A stretch of DNA of 64,000 bases from an uncultured Paracoccaceae bacterium (GCA_943787785.1 CALSNT010000002.1:1-64000), one strand, 5' to 3'; positions 36,458 to 47,103 are shown, counted from the stretch's first letter. Program-made: numbers and translations. Notes: generated by a model from the sequence alone, not told the origin.

Positions 36458-37255
36458 ATGGATGGCAGTGATCCCCACGCGTTGAAGGCCCTGTTGGATT
36501 GGCAGGCGGAGCTGGGCGCGGATGAACCGATCGGTGATGTGCCGGTCGATTGCTATGCTTTGCCTGACAAGCTGGGAAGACCGGAGACGCCCGCGCTCGA
36601 GGTGAAACCCGGCGCCGCCCGTGGTGTTTCGCGACCTGAGAAACCGGATGCTGGACGTTTTATCGACGCGGCCCGAATAGCGGCGGAAGGCGCTGAGGAT
36701 TTGGCCGCGCTGAAGGTGGCGGTCGCGGCATTCGAGGGATGCGAGTTGAAGCGTGGCGCAAAGACGACCGTGTTTGCAGACGGAAACCCGGCGGCGCGGG
36801 TGATGGTGATTGGCGAAGCTCCGGGCCGGGACGAGGACGCCGCCGGTCTGCCCTTTGTGGGGACGGCGGGGCGATTGCTGGACAAGATGTTCGCGGCCAT
36901 CGGCAAGGCGCGGACGGACGAAACTGCGGAAAACAGTCTCTATATAACCAACGTTCTGCCCTGGAGACCGCCGCAGAACCGCACGCCGACGCCGGAAGAG
37001 ATTGCGATGTTGAAGCCGTTCCTCGAACGGCATGTGGCGCTGGCGAATCCGGACGTGTTGGTCATCATGGGCAATGTCGCGTGTTCCGCGATCCTGGGAA
37101 AAACCGGCGTCACCCGGCTGCGTGGCAATTGGGCCGAGGCGATGGGCCGCCCGACCCTGCCGATGTTCCACCCCGCCTACCTGCTGCGCACTCCGGCGGC
37201 CAAGCGTGAAGCCTGGGCGGATTTGCTGAGTTTGCAGGCGAGGGTGAGGGGATGA
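36458..37255 (+). CDS. Uracil-DNA glycosylase, family 4/5-like
   Basis: 265 residues. The active-site motif [30 protein letters not shown] and the second motif [11 protein letters not shown] are intact. The N-terminal 90 residues are a low-similarity extension. The positions that carry Fe-S cysteines in classical family 4 are Trp ([12 protein letters not shown]) and Leu (EEIAMLKPF) here, so the cluster is probably absent. Removes uracil arising from cytosine deamination. The stop overlaps the moaB start. Confidence 0.88.
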   Translation: MDGSDPHALKALLDWQAELGADEPIGDVPVDCYALPDKLGRPETPALEVKPGAARGVSRPEKPDAGRFIDAARIAAEGAEDLAALKVAVAAFEGCELKRGAKTTVFADGNPAARVMVIGEAPGRDEDAAGLPFVGTAGRLLDKMFAAIGKARTDETAENSLYITNVLPWRPPQNRTPTPEEIAMLKPFLERHVALANPDVLVIMGNVACSAILGKTGVTRLRGNWAEAMGRPTLPMFHPAYLLRTPAAKREAWADLLSLQARVRG

Positions 37256-37776
37256 CTGACTTCCTCCCCACCCGCATCGCGGTCCTGACGGTCAGCGATA
37301 CCCGCACCGAAGCGGACGACCGGTCCGGCGACACCCTCGTCCAGCGGTTGACCGGGGCGGGACATATTCTTGCGGCTCGCATGATCCTTCCAGACGACCG
37401 CCCCACCATTGCTGATCAGCTGCGAGCTTGGTGTGCAGACCCGGATATCGACGTGGTGCTGTCCACAGGCGGCACCGGGTTGACCGGGCGGGATGTGACG
37501 GTGGAGGCGCACCGGGATGTCTATGAAAAGGAAATCGACGCTTTCGGCACCGTCTTCACCATCGTCTCGATGAAGAAAATCGGCACGTCGGCGGTACAGT
37601 CGCGTGCCACGGGCGGGGTGGCGAATGGGACCTATCTGTTTGCGCTGCCGGGCTCTCCGGGGGCGTGCAAGGATGCCTGGGACGAGATTCTGGCGCCGCA
37701 ACTGGATCTGACCCACAAGCCCTGCAACTTTGTGGAAATAATGCCGAGATTGGATGAACATCTGCGACGTAAATAA
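37252..37776 (+). CDS. moaB: Molybdenum cofactor biosynthesis protein B
   Basis: 174 residues of the MogA/MoaB adenylyltransferase fold: [38 protein letters not shown] and [17 protein letters not shown]. Binds molybdopterin and may adenylate it before metal insertion. Coupled to the glycosylase gene by ATGA, although the two functions are unrelated. Confidence 0.95.
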   Translation: MTDFLPTRIAVLTVSDTRTEADDRSGDTLVQRLTGAGHILAARMILPDDRPTIADQLRAWCADPDIDVVLSTGGTGLTGRDVTVEAHRDVYEKEIDAFGTVFTIVSMKKIGTSAVQSRATGGVANGTYLFALPGSPGACKDAWDEILAPQLDLTHKPCNFVEIMPRLDEHLRRK

Positions 37777-37881
37777 CCCCGCCGCACGTATCACCAATGT
37801 GTCTTGGCGTTCTTTGCGCCGCGCCCTAGATTAACAAAGTGGTCCGATACGCCGTGGCCGCGATTAATGGGACCTTGATCC

Positions 37882-39336
37882 ATGCGATTTCTTCGCCGCT
37901 CGCTAGTTGGTATCGTGCTGCTGGCCGTCACCGTCGCACTGATCGCGCTGGCCGGAGACATGGTGCGCGGGGCGCTGAAGACCCGGTTTGCCGACGATCC
38001 GCGCCCACGTGAGGCGCGCGAGCGGGTGTTCGCCGCGAATGTGATAGCAGTTGAGCCGGGCGAGATTACACCTGTGCTGAACACCTTCGGGGAAATCCGC
38101 AGCCGCCGCTCGCTGGAGCTGCGTGCAACGTCGGGTGGGACGGTGATCGAACTGGGCGAGGGCGTTGAAGAGGGCGGCGCGGTCGCTGCCGGTGATCTTT
38201 TGGTTCGGATTGATCCGGTGGATGCGCAAGCTGCGCTGGATGTGGCCCGCGCTGACCGGTCCGAAGCCGAAGCAGAAGCCCGCGATGCCGCTCGCGCTTT
38301 GGAGTTGGCCGAGGCGGATGTGGATGCGGCCCGACAACAGGCGACCTTGCGCAAACAGGCTCTGATCCGGCAGGAGGACCTTCGCGGGCGTGGTGTCGGT
38401 ACCGAAGCAGCGGTTGAGACAGCGGCTCTGGCGGCGGCCTCTGCCGAGCAATCCATCTTGTCGCGCAGGCAGGCGCTGGCCACCGCCCAGACCAGAATTG
38501 ATCAAGCTGAACTGCGGCTTGACCGGGTGGCGATTGCACTGGCCGAGGCCGAACGCAGGTTGGCTGATACTGAAATACGGGCGGAATTCACAGGGGTGCT
38601 CAGCGACGTCAGCGTGGTTCAGGGCGGGCTGGTGGCGAACAACGAACGTCTCGCCAGCCTAATCGACCCGGACGCGCTTGAGGTCGCGTTTCGAGTTTCA
38701 ACCCCGCAGTATTCGCGGCTGCTGGACAACGGCGTGCTGCGCCGGGCCGAAGTCTCGGTGTCGCTGGATGTGGCCGGGGTCGACCTGATCGCTACTGGCC
38801 AGATCAGTCGTGAAAGCGCCGCTGTGGGGGCCGGGCAGACCGGACGGCAACTGTTCGCGCAGATCGACCGGATGGGTGGCTTTCGCCCCGGTGATTTTGT
38901 GACCGTTCGGGTGGAAGAACCTCCTTTGCGCGGCGTTGCGCGGCTGCCCGCTTCGGCAGTTGATGCAGGCGGGACTGTGCTGGCGCTAGGTGACGACGAC
39001 CGCCTGGAGGCTATCGAAGCCCCAATTCTGCGCCGTCAGGGCGATGACGTTCTGGTGCACGCCCGCGCGTTGGCCGGGCGCGAAGTGGTGGCCGAACGCT
39101 CTCCACTTCTGGGGGTAGGAATAAAGATCCGTCCTATCCGTGAGGGCGGAGGCACAACGCCGGAAGAACCCGCAATGGTCGAGCTGACGGACGAACGTCG
39201 CGCCAAGTTGATCGCCTTTGTTGAAGGCAATCAAAGGATGCCAACCGAAGCAAAGGAGCGGGTCTTGTCGCAGTTGGCCGAACCACAGGTTCCGGCCCGC
39301 GTTGTTGAACGCATCGAATCCCGGATGGGGGGATAG
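37882..39336 (+). CDS. RND efflux pump periplasmic adaptor subunit
   Basis: 484-residue HlyD/MexA-type membrane fusion protein. An N-terminal anchor helix (LVGIVLLAVTVALIALAG), a lipoyl/barrel part (ELRATSGGTVIELGEGVEEG, LLVRIDPVDAQ), a long alpha-helical hairpin (residues 110-225) and the returning beta part (ADTEIRAEFTGVLSDVSVVQGGLV) are in order. The C-terminal 60 residues add an acidic tail. Pairs with the permease 4 bp downstream; no outer-membrane TolC component is adjacent. Confidence 0.94.
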   Translation: MRFLRRSLVGIVLLAVTVALIALAGDMVRGALKTRFADDPRPREARERVFAANVIAVEPGEITPVLNTFGEIRSRRSLELRATSGGTVIELGEGVEEGGAVAAGDLLVRIDPVDAQAALDVARADRSEAEAEARDAARALELAEADVDAARQQATLRKQALIRQEDLRGRGVGTEAAVETAALAAASAEQSILSRRQALATAQTRIDQAELRLDRVAIALAEAERRLADTEIRAEFTGVLSDVSVVQGGLVANNERLASLIDPDALEVAFRVSTPQYSRLLDNGVLRRAEVSVSLDVAGVDLIATGQISRESAAVGAGQTGRQLFAQIDRMGGFRPGDFVTVRVEEPPLRGVARLPASAVDAGGTVLALGDDDRLEAIEAPILRRQGDDVLVHARALAGREVVAERSPLLGVGIKIRPIREGGGTTPEEPAMVELTDERRAKLIAFVEGNQRMPTEAKERVLSQLAEPQVPARVVERIESRMGG

Positions 39337-39340
39337 GGCC

Positions 39341-42300
39341 ATGGCGATGCGGCGGCTAGATGGTACGGGTGGTATCCTCAGTTACTTCGCGCGCCACCGC
39401 ACTGCCGCCAACTTGCTGCTCGTGGTGATGATGGTGTTGGGGCTGACAGCCTTGCCGCAAATGCGCAGCCAATTCTTCCCAGATGTCATTATCGACGACG
39501 TCACTGTCAGCATTAGCTGGGACGGTGCTGGCGCGGACGATGTGGATGCCGCAATTGTGCAGTTGATGGAACCCGCTCTGCTGACGGTTGAGGGGGTTGA
39601 AAGCTCAACTGCGCGGTCGCGAGAAGGGTCCGCATCGATCACGCTGGAGTTCGAGCCCGGTTGGGATATGGCGCGCGCCGCTGACGACGTGCAGGCCGCC
39701 GTCGATGCCGTGTCAAACCTGCCCGAAGATGCCGACGACCCTCAGGTGCGTCGCGGGGCGTGGCGCGACCGGGTCACCGATGTTGTGATCACAGGACCTG
39801 TTGGCGTCGATCAACTGGGTCGATTCGCCGATGAGTTTGTCGCCCGGTTGTTCGCAGAAGGTGTCACCCGCACCACAATCCGGGGCGTTGCGGCCCCTGA
39901 GGTGATCGTTGAAGTCCCCTCGATCAGCCTGATCCGGCATGACATCACCATGGCTCAGATTGCGGCTGCCGTCGCTTCCGAGGCAGAAGGCGACCCGGCT
40001 GGCGACGTCGCAGGCACGGCGCGGGTGCGCACCGGTGTCGCCAAACGCACCTCGACTCAGATTGCAGATATCGTCCTGCGTTCGAACCCGGATGGGTCGA
40101 AGCTGAGGATCGGCGATGTCGCAACCGTCCGCAGCGAAGGCATTGACCGCGACCGCGCCTATTTCGTCGGCCCTGACCCAGCAATCTCTGTCCGGGTGGA
40201 TCGCACTGACCGGGGCGATGCCATCGCCATGCAGCGCCAGGTTGAGGTTGTTGCCGCCGACATGGCGCTTACCCTGCCCGCCGACGTGAAGATCGACCTG
40301 ATCCGCACACGGGCCGAGGCAATCACCGGGCGGCTGAAATTGCTGCTGGACAACGGTGCGCTGGGCCTGGCGCTGGTCGTCGGGTTGCTGTTCCTGTTCC
40401 TGAATGCGCGTACGGCTTTCTGGGTCGCGGCGGGAATTCCGGTTGCTATGACGGCGACTTTCGCGCTGATGTTCGCATTCGGGCTGACGATCAACATGAT
40501 CTCACTCTTTGCGCTGATTATTACGCTGGGGATCGTGGTGGACGATGCGATTGTGGTGGGCGAGCACGCGGATTTCCGCGTTCGCCGGTTGCGCGAAGAC
40601 CCGACCACGGCTGCAGAGAACGCCGCGCGACGGATGTTTCCACCGGTATTCTCGGCCACGCTGACCACTATCATCGCGTTCTTCGGCCTCGTCGCGGTCG
40701 GGGGGCGGTTCGGAGACCTGATCAAGGATATCCCGTTTACGGTGATTGTGGTGCTGATCGCTTCCCTCGCCGAGTGCTTCCTGATTCTGCCAAACCACAT
40801 GGCGCATGCGTTGAAGCATTCAGCGAAAGAGCATTGGTATGACCTCCCAAGTCGGGTCGTAAACCGGGGCTTTTCCTGGGTACGCGACCATCTGTTCCGC
40901 CCGCTGATGGCCGGGGTGATCTGGACGCGCTATCCGGTTTTCGCCGGGGTGATCCTGATCCTTGCCAACCAGGTGTCGATCTTCATTCGCGGAGACGTGC
41001 AGTGGCGGTTCTTCAATGCGCCGGAACGCGGCTCGGTCTCGGGCAATTTCGCGATGACCGAAGGTGCGACCAGGGCCGATACACTGGCCATGATGCGCAC
41101 GTTGCAGGAAGCGGTCGAGGAGTTGGGCGCGAAATATGAGGCCGAGCATGGCCGCAATCCGCTGGACTATGTCATCGCCGAAATTGGTGGCACCACCGGG
41201 CGTGGGCTGTCCGGGGTGGACACCAAGGATGCCTCGCTGCTTGGCTCGGTCGCGATAGAGCTGATCGACGCCGATCTGCGGCCTTATTCGTCCTTCGCTT
41301 TTGTGGCTGAGCTTCAGGATGCCGTGCCGCGCCATCCGCTTCTGGAGACCATCAGCTTTCGCGGCTGGCGATCCGGACCCGGCGGCGATGCGCTGGACGT
41401 CGAGCTGTTTGGTTCGTCCGCCGAGGTCCTCAAAGCCGCTGCTGAAGACCTGAAAACCACTGTATCGCAGTTTCCCGAGGTTTCGGCGGTCGAGGACAGT
41501 CTTGCGTTTGACAAGGAGGAGCTGATCCTTGACCTGACCCCGCAAGGGTTGGCGCTGGGCATCACTATTGACGATCTTGGCCGGGTGCTGAGGAACCGAT
41601 TGAACGGGATCGAAGCAGCAACCTTTCCGGATGGCACCCGCTCGGCCAGCATCCGAGTGGAATTGCCCGAAGGTGAGTTGACAGCCGACTTCCTCGACCG
41701 GACGCAGGTGCGTACCGGGTCGGGGACCTATGTGAACCTCGCCGATATCGTTTCGGTGCAGACCCGCGCGGGGTTTTCGACCGTACGGCGGGAAAACGGG
41801 CTGCGTGTCGTCTCGGTGACAGGCGACGTGTCCGAGGATGATCCGGCGCGGGCTCAGGCGATCACAGAGGCACTTCAAGAGACTATTCTGCCGAAACTCG
41901 AGGAAGATTTCGGCGTTGTGACGCGGCTGGGAGGGTTGGCAGAGCAAGAGAACCGGTTCCTCAGCGACGCCCTTACCGGACTGACCCTGTGCCTGGCGGG
42001 CATTTATCTGGTGTTGGGTTGGATTTTCTCTAGCTGGACGCGGCCCATGGTTGTGATGGCGATCATCCCATTCGGGCTGATTGGCACGATCTATGGCCAT
42101 GTTGCCTGGGAGGTTCCTCTGAGCATGTTCACGGTTGTCGGCCTGATCGGAATGACGGGCATCATCATCAACGACTCGATCGTGCTGGTGACCACGATTG
42201 ACGAATACGCAGAAGAACGTGGTTTGTTTCCCGCGATCATCGACGGGGCGGCAGACCGGCTGCGTCCGGTGCTGTTGACCACGCTCACCACGGTGCTGGG

Positions 42301-42730
42301 GCTTGCGCCGCTACTGTTTGAACGCTCGCAGCAAGCGCAGTTCCTGAAGCCGACCGTGATAACGCTGGTTTACGGGTTGGGTTTTGGGATGGTGCTAGTC
42401 CTTTTGGTCGTGCCGTCGCTTCTGGCAATGCAGCATGACGTCCGTCGGCAGTTGCAATCGGCGCGCCGTGCTTTGCGGGGGCAGACCGGATTGGCTGGCA
42501 CGGCCGCGAAGGGGGCGGCGGTTCTGGCCGCTGCATGGTTTGCGGTGACGCTTGGTTGGACGCTTGTGACAGGGGTACTGCCCGATCCCCTGAACGCATA
42601 TGTTTCGGCTGACGGACCGGTGCTGCCGATGGCAGCTGCGCTATTCGTTGTTGGGACAATCGTACTTGTGCTTGCCGTATATCTGATCGCAGCGCTGTTT
42701 TTCGCCGCCACCCATCGACGCGCGACCTGA
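39341..42730 (+). CDS. RND efflux permease (AcrB/MdtBC-like)
   Basis: 1129 residues. TM1 region RTAANLLLVVMMVLGLTALP, the proton-relay Asp pair in TM4 (ITLGIVVDDAIVVGE), two large periplasmic loops, and TM10-12 (VVGLIGMTGIIINDSIVLVTTI, RPVLLTTLTTVLGLAPLLFE) follow the family plan. About 85 extra C-terminal residues carry two more hydrophobic segments, an unusual addition. Start ATG at 39341; substrate unknown. Confidence 0.95.
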   Translation: MAMRRLDGTGGILSYFARHRTAANLLLVVMMVLGLTALPQMRSQFFPDVIIDDVTVSISWDGAGADDVDAAIVQLMEPALLTVEGVESSTARSREGSASITLEFEPGWDMARAADDVQAAVDAVSNLPEDADDPQVRRGAWRDRVTDVVITGPVGVDQLGRFADEFVARLFAEGVTRTTIRGVAAPEVIVEVPSISLIRHDITMAQIAAAVASEAEGDPAGDVAGTARVRTGVAKRTSTQIADIVLRSNPDGSKLRIGDVATVRSEGIDRDRAYFVGPDPAISVRVDRTDRGDAIAMQRQVEVVAADMALTLPADVKIDLIRTRAEAITGRLKLLLDNGALGLALVVGLLFLFLNARTAFWVAAGIPVAMTATFALMFAFGLTINMISLFALIITLGIVVDDAIVVGEHADFRVRRLREDPTTAAENAARRMFPPVFSATLTTIIAFFGLVAVGGRFGDLIKDIPFTVIVVLIASLAECFLILPNHMAHALKHSAKEHWYDLPSRVVNRGFSWVRDHLFRPLMAGVIWTRYPVFAGVILILANQVSIFIRGDVQWRFFNAPERGSVSGNFAMTEGATRADTLAMMRTLQEAVEELGAKYEAEHGRNPLDYVIAEIGGTTGRGLSGVDTKDASLLGSVAIELIDADLRPYSSFAFVAELQDAVPRHPLLETISFRGWRSGPGGDALDVELFGSSAEVLKAAAEDLKTTVSQFPEVSAVEDSLAFDKEELILDLTPQGLALGITIDDLGRVLRNRLNGIEAATFPDGTRSASIRVELPEGELTADFLDRTQVRTGSGTYVNLADIVSVQTRAGFSTVRRENGLRVVSVTGDVSEDDPARAQAITEALQETILPKLEEDFGVVTRLGGLAEQENRFLSDALTGLTLCLAGIYLVLGWIFSSWTRPMVVMAIIPFGLIGTIYGHVAWEVPLSMFTVVGLIGMTGIIINDSIVLVTTIDEYAEERGLFPAIIDGAADRLRPVLLTTLTTVLGLAPLLFERSQQAQFLKPTVITLVYGLGFGMVLVLLVVPSLLAMQHDVRRQLQSARRALRGQTGLAGTAAKGAAVLAAAWFAVTLGWTLVTGVLPDPLNAYVSADGPVLPMAAALFVVGTIVLVLAVYLIAALFFAATHRRAT

Positions 42731-42781
42731 CACAGACCGAAATTGTGCGCCAAATCTTCTGTGGTATCGTTGCCGGAAGGC

Positions 42782-43579
42782 TCAGCCGCAGCCGCGGATA
42801 TCGACCGCTTGTCCGTCGCCAATAACGGTTATGCGAATGTCCGACCGGTTGACTGCGAAGGCTGCTTTTTCAGTTGGAACCAGCTCAGCCTCGGTTGTGA
42901 TCACGCTTCCCTCGCGCACAGTCGCGCCGCCCGAAATCCAGACTGAGGGGTCCGGCAGTTCGACAACCGCCAGTTCGTCTGCGCCCAATATGGGCATGGT
43001 GACGCTGGCGCGCAGGCTGAGACCGTCGCGGGTTGGACTGAGCACACACTCCACCGCCGTGACGCCGCCTTGCTTTCGCCCGGAAGGGCGGTTCTTGAGC
43101 GCCCGATCAATTCCCGGATGCGGCGCACTGGCGGCTTCGGTCAGATCAATCGCAAACGGCAGAGTGACGGGGACGCAAACTTCTTCGCAAGCACCGAAGG
43201 TCATTTCGCCACTCAGTCGGATTGGGCCACTGGATTTCGCAACGACCTCGACCGGCAGAATCAGGCTGTCTTCGTACCCGATTGATCGATATCCGTTGGA
43301 GCGGAAGGTTTCAGGCACCGGCCAGTGCATGCTGACGGCGGCGACATTGTCAGACCCGCGCCACGAAAACTGAGGTGGGATGCCAACCTCACCCGGCGTA
43401 CGCCAGTAGGTGTGCCAGCCCGGCCGCATGGTGATTTGCAGCGCAGCCATATGATTCCCGTCGGCCATCCGCCAGCCGTGCACGGTATCCAGGCGCGCCA
43501 CATCCGACCCGGACTGAGACAAAACAGGCATGGCCGGCAGAAGTGCCAATGCGGCTGCGAGAAGTGATCGTTTCAACAT
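42782..43579 (-). CDS. DsbD N-terminal-domain-like periplasmic protein
   Basis: 265 residues with signal peptide (LLAAALALLPAMPVLS). The fold matches the DsbD alpha domain (PF11412 type): MRPGWHTYWRTPGEVGIPPQFSW and the redox pair in FGACEEVCVPV. The membrane and C-terminal thioredoxin parts of DsbD are absent, so it must rely on another reductase. It is convergent with the RND permease. Confidence 0.85.
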   Translation of the reverse strand: MLKRSLLAAALALLPAMPVLSQSGSDVARLDTVHGWRMADGNHMAALQITMRPGWHTYWRTPGEVGIPPQFSWRGSDNVAAVSMHWPVPETFRSNGYRSIGYEDSLILPVEVVAKSSGPIRLSGEMTFGACEEVCVPVTLPFAIDLTEAASAPHPGIDRALKNRPSGRKQGGVTAVECVLSPTRDGLSLRASVTMPILGADELAVVELPDPSVWISGGATVREGSVITTEAELVPTEKAAFAVNRSDIRITVIGDGQAVDIRGCG

Positions 43580-43672
43580 GCCTGACAGATGGGGTGGCGA
43601 GCGATGAAATGGAAATCACTTTGTGGTCAACCGCACCTTGCGCGAATCTGACGACTCTTGCAGGATTGTCGG

Positions 43673-44245
43673 ATGCCCGGATTCTCAAATAGTGACCTCA
43701 CGGGTCAATTGCTGATCGCAATGCCCGGTATGGGCGACCCGAGATTTGAGCGCTCGGTCGTCTATATTTGCGCCCATTCGGACGAGGGCTCGATGGGGTT
43801 GATCGTCAATAAGCCAACACCGGAACTGCCGTTTGAGGCATTGCTGAAACAGCTTGAGATCGACGTCGGCCCGGCGGCACGACAAATTCGGGTGCATTTT
43901 GGTGGACCGGTGGAAAACGGTCGCGGTTTTGTGCTGCATAGCGGGGATTATGACGGCAATGACTCGACCCTGAAGGTTGATGACGTCTTCGGCATGACGG
44001 CGACGCTGGATATTCTGGAGGATTTGGCGCGGGGTGAAGGCCCGGATCAGGCGTTGTTGGCGCTGGGCTATGCCGGATGGGGGCCGGGGCAGCTGGAGGA
44101 TGAGATTATCCAGAACGGCTGGCTGACAGCCGAGGCGGCCGAATCGCTGGTATTTGCGCCTGATGATGGCACGAAATGGGCCGGTGCATTGAAGTCGCTG
44201 GGGATTGATCCCCTGACCCTGTCGGCAGCAGCGGGGCGGGCCTGA
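43673..44245 (+). CDS. UPF0301 (YqgE/AlgH) family protein
   Basis: 190 residues with family blocks [53 protein letters not shown] and [18 protein letters not shown]. Function is not firmly known. The ATG at 43673 is preferred to a TTG five codons earlier. Divergent from the DsbD-N gene. Confidence 0.95.
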   Translation: MPGFSNSDLTGQLLIAMPGMGDPRFERSVVYICAHSDEGSMGLIVNKPTPELPFEALLKQLEIDVGPAARQIRVHFGGPVENGRGFVLHSGDYDGNDSTLKVDDVFGMTATLDILEDLARGEGPDQALLALGYAGWGPGQLEDEIIQNGWLTAEAAESLVFAPDDGTKWAGALKSLGIDPLTLSAAAGRA

Positions 44246-44323
44246 GTTTCGATCTACCATCGACGAGATCGGGGGCTGGCAGAGGTTGGAGCCTCTGGTG
44301 CGGATGTTTTTGAACCAATGATG

Positions 44324-45265
44324 TCAGGAGGTGCGCGGTGCGGCAGCCCGGTGCAGACGATCGTTGATGGCGCGGCCAAGGCCAGTGCCGGGAATCGGAG
44401 CGACGGCGATGTGCGTAACGCCGTCAGCGTCCATCTGGCGGAGAATGCGAAAGAGATTGGCGGCAGCTTCCGTCAGGTCGCCACTGGCCGAAAGCGTGAC
44501 GTTGCCCCGAACATCACCAAAGCCGATCAAGACCTCTCCGGCGCGGGCCGCGGTGGCATTTAGACGTAATCGTCCCTTCGGAGCGTAGTGGGATGCGAGT
44601 TGTCCCGGTGCGGTCGGGGCATCGCTCTGGGAGGCTTCCTTGAGGTGAGTGCCGAGACAGGTTTCGATTGCCTCGGTTGGCAGCCCACCGGGGCGTAATA
44701 GGGTCGGTTCTTCGCTGAGACCGATGATCGTTGACTCCAATCCGACGTCACATGGACCGCCGTCCAAAACAGCGGCAATGCGACCCGCCAGTCCGTCTAA
44801 TACGTGGTCTGCTGTGGTCGGGCTGACCCGGCCGGAGGGATTTGCCGATGGCGCTGCAACTGGCACTCCTGCCGCGCTCAACAGTTCCTGCGCTAGTGCG
44901 TGGGCCGGAATCCGTACGGCCAACGTATCAAGACCAGCGGTGACTAGCGGCGAGACGCCGCCGCCGGGCTTCATTGGCAAAACCAGCGTCAGTGGGCCGG
45001 GCCAGAATGCGGCGGCTAGGCGCTTGGCGGCGTCGTTGAAGTTGACCAGCTCCCGTGCGGCATCCGTGTTGGCAACATGTGCGATCAGTGGATTGAACGT
45101 CGGTCGGTCCTTTGCGGCGAAGACGCCAGCCACCGCTCGGTCATTCAGCGCGTCTGCACCAAGCCCATAGACAGTCTCGGTTGGAAAGGCGACGCAAGCG
45201 CCCTCGCGCAGCAGCTCTGCAGCGCGCGCGATACCGTCCTGATCCGGTTGCAGCCGTTCCGTCAC
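44324..45265 (-). CDS. Threonylcarbamoyl-AMP synthase (Sua5 type)
   Basis: Makes threonylcarbamoyl-AMP for t6A; TsaD at 7 kb uses the product. 313 residues: the YrdC domain (GACVAFPTETVYGLGADA, KDRPTFNPLIAHV, WPGPLTLVLP, AVRIPAHALAQELL, PVAAPSANPSGRVSPTTA) plus the C-terminal Sua5 domain beginning about residue 230 (APGQLASHYAPKGRLRL). The GTG at 45265 with GGGG seven bases upstream is chosen. The in-frame stretch up to 45397 reads unlike the family and would crowd the divergent promoter. Confidence 0.93.
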   Translation of the reverse strand: MTERLQPDQDGIARAAELLREGACVAFPTETVYGLGADALNDRAVAGVFAAKDRPTFNPLIAHVANTDAARELVNFNDAAKRLAAAFWPGPLTLVLPMKPGGGVSPLVTAGLDTLAVRIPAHALAQELLSAAGVPVAAPSANPSGRVSPTTADHVLDGLAGRIAAVLDGGPCDVGLESTIIGLSEEPTLLRPGGLPTEAIETCLGTHLKEASQSDAPTAPGQLASHYAPKGRLRLNATAARAGEVLIGFGDVRGNVTLSASGDLTEAAANLFRILRQMDADGVTHIAVAPIPGTGLGRAINDRLHRAAAPRTS

Positions 45266-45405
45266 CGATTTGCCCCACTGACGCAGCGTTTCGGGTTGCC
45301 GAGACTGCCTGCGCAGACCATCCTCAGCACGTTGAAACCACGCGATTATCCGACCCGTACAGGCTTGCCAAGCCGTGCGCATGTATTGAAGGACCACATC
45401 TGCCC

Positions 45406-47103
45406 ATGACTTATCGCGCCCCGCTTGCCGACATGCAGTTCATGCTGGATCACGTCGTCGATTACGCCAGCGTCACCCGCACCGACCGGTTTTCTGAGGC
45501 TGGGGGCGAGATGGCGACGTCGATTCTGACGGAGGCAGCGCGGATGTGCGACGAGGTTCTCGCCCCGCTACAGCGCAGTGGTGATCTGCACCCGGCGCAT
45601 TTGGATAACGGTGTCGTGCGCACGTCGCCGGGCTTTGCTGAAGGGTACCGAGCGATTGCCGAGGGCGGCTGGATCGGCATGGCCGCGCCGGAAAGCGCAG
45701 GCGGGATGGCGTTGCCGCAGACACTGACCACCCTGGTCAACGAAATGATGGCAGGCGCATGTCTGTCGCTTCAACTGAATCCGCTGATGACTCAAGGACA
45801 AATTGAAGCGCTCGAACACCACGCGAGTGATGCGATCAAGGCTCTGTATCTGCCCAAATTGACGTCTGGCGCGTGGTGCGGAACGATGAACCTGACCGAG
45901 CCGCAGGCAGGCAGTGACGTCGGCGCGCTGAAGACCAAGGCCGAGGATGCTGGCGACGGGACCTATCGGGTTACCGGGCAGAAGATTTACATTTCCTGGG
46001 CCGATAACGACTTTACCGAGAACGTGTGCCACCTGGTGCTGGCGCGTTTGCCCGACGCGCCCGAAGGGACCAAGGGGATCAGCCTGTTCATGGTCCCGAA
46101 ACGCCTGCCTGACGCTGACGGGGCGCCGGGAGCGGCAAATTCTCTGCGCGTCGTCAGTCTGGAGCATAAGCTGGGGCTGCATGGGTCGCCAACCGCCGTG
46201 ATGTCATATGACGACGCAATTGGTTGGATGGTTGGTGAGCCGAACAAGGGCATGGCAGCAATGTTCACTATGATGAACAACGCGCGGCTAGGTGTGGGTG
46301 TGCAAGGGCTGGGCGCCGGTGAAGGGGCCTATCAGCAAGCGCTGGTCTATGCCCGTGAGCGCAGCCAATTCGGTAAGCCGATCAGCGATTATCCGGACGT
46401 GCGTCGGATGCTGACCACGATGAAGGCGGATTTATTCGTGGCCCGCGCAATGGCTTTGGATTGTGCCGTGGCGACGGATTTGGCCGTTGCGAGCGACAGC
46501 AAGGATTGGCGCGCCCGCGCCGCGTTTTTGACGCCGATCGTCAAGGCATTCGGCACAGACACCGGAATTCGCGTTGCTGACATGGCGATACAAATTCACG
46601 GTGGAATGGGGTTCATTGAAGAAACCGGCATCGCCCAATACCTGCGGGATGTGCGTGTCACTGCAATCTACGAGGGAACCAACGGCATCCAGGCGATGGA
46701 TCTGGTAGGTCGTAAGATGGCAGACGACGGGTCGGCGGCGCTCGCCGTGTTGGATGATATGGCCGAGGACGCACGGACGGCGCGAGGAATGTTGCCGGAC
46801 CTCGCCGACGCGGTTGAAAGCGCAGTTGAGAATTTGCGCGACGACACCGAGAAGCTGGTCGCCTGTGGAGACATGGTCGATCGCGGGGCCGGGGCTGCCC
46901 CGTATCTGGCCGCATTCGCGCGGGTGTTGGGCGGACATTATCACCTTCGCGCCGCACTGGCGGCGGGCGGTGGCGGACCGCGGACCGCGCTGGCTGCGTT
47001 TTATATCGAGCGGATGCTGCCGGAGCACGAATCGCATCTGACCCATGCCCGCGCCGGGGCCGCAGGGTTGTTCGCTCTGTCGCCGGATGATCTGGCCGGA
47101 TGA
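45406..47103 (+). CDS. Acyl-CoA dehydrogenase (long form, DmdC-like)
   Basis: 565-residue FAD enzyme. Family signs are MNLTEPQAGSDVGALKT, YISWADNDF, ERSQFGKPISDYPDVRRML, IQIHGGMGFIEETGIAQYLRDVRV, and the catalytic-Glu block AIYEGTNGIQAMDLVGRK. The extra C-terminal helical domain is shared with DmdC, which acts on methylmercaptopropionyl-CoA in marine roseobacters, but the substrate cannot be fixed from sequence. Overlaps the MBL gene by ATGA. Confidence 0.93.
   Translation: MTYRAPLADMQFMLDHVVDYASVTRTDRFSEAGGEMATSILTEAARMCDEVLAPLQRSGDLHPAHLDNGVVRTSPGFAEGYRAIAEGGWIGMAAPESAGGMALPQTLTTLVNEMMAGACLSLQLNPLMTQGQIEALEHHASDAIKALYLPKLTSGAWCGTMNLTEPQAGSDVGALKTKAEDAGDGTYRVTGQKIYISWADNDFTENVCHLVLARLPDAPEGTKGISLFMVPKRLPDADGAPGAANSLRVVSLEHKLGLHGSPTAVMSYDDAIGWMVGEPNKGMAAMFTMMNNARLGVGVQGLGAGEGAYQQALVYARERSQFGKPISDYPDVRRMLTTMKADLFVARAMALDCAVATDLAVASDSKDWRARAAFLTPIVKAFGTDTGIRVADMAIQIHGGMGFIEETGIAQYLRDVRVTAIYEGTNGIQAMDLVGRKMADDGSAALAVLDDMAEDARTARGMLPDLADAVESAVENLRDDTEKLVACGDMVDRGAGAAPYLAAFARVLGGHYHLRAALAAGGGGPRTALAAFYIERMLPEHESHLTHARAGAAGLFALSPDDLAG

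Noticed and set aside
45266-45397. N-terminal extension of Sua5 up to 45397
   Set aside because: The residues do not resemble the family, and a GTG with a ribosome site at 45265 gives a normal length.
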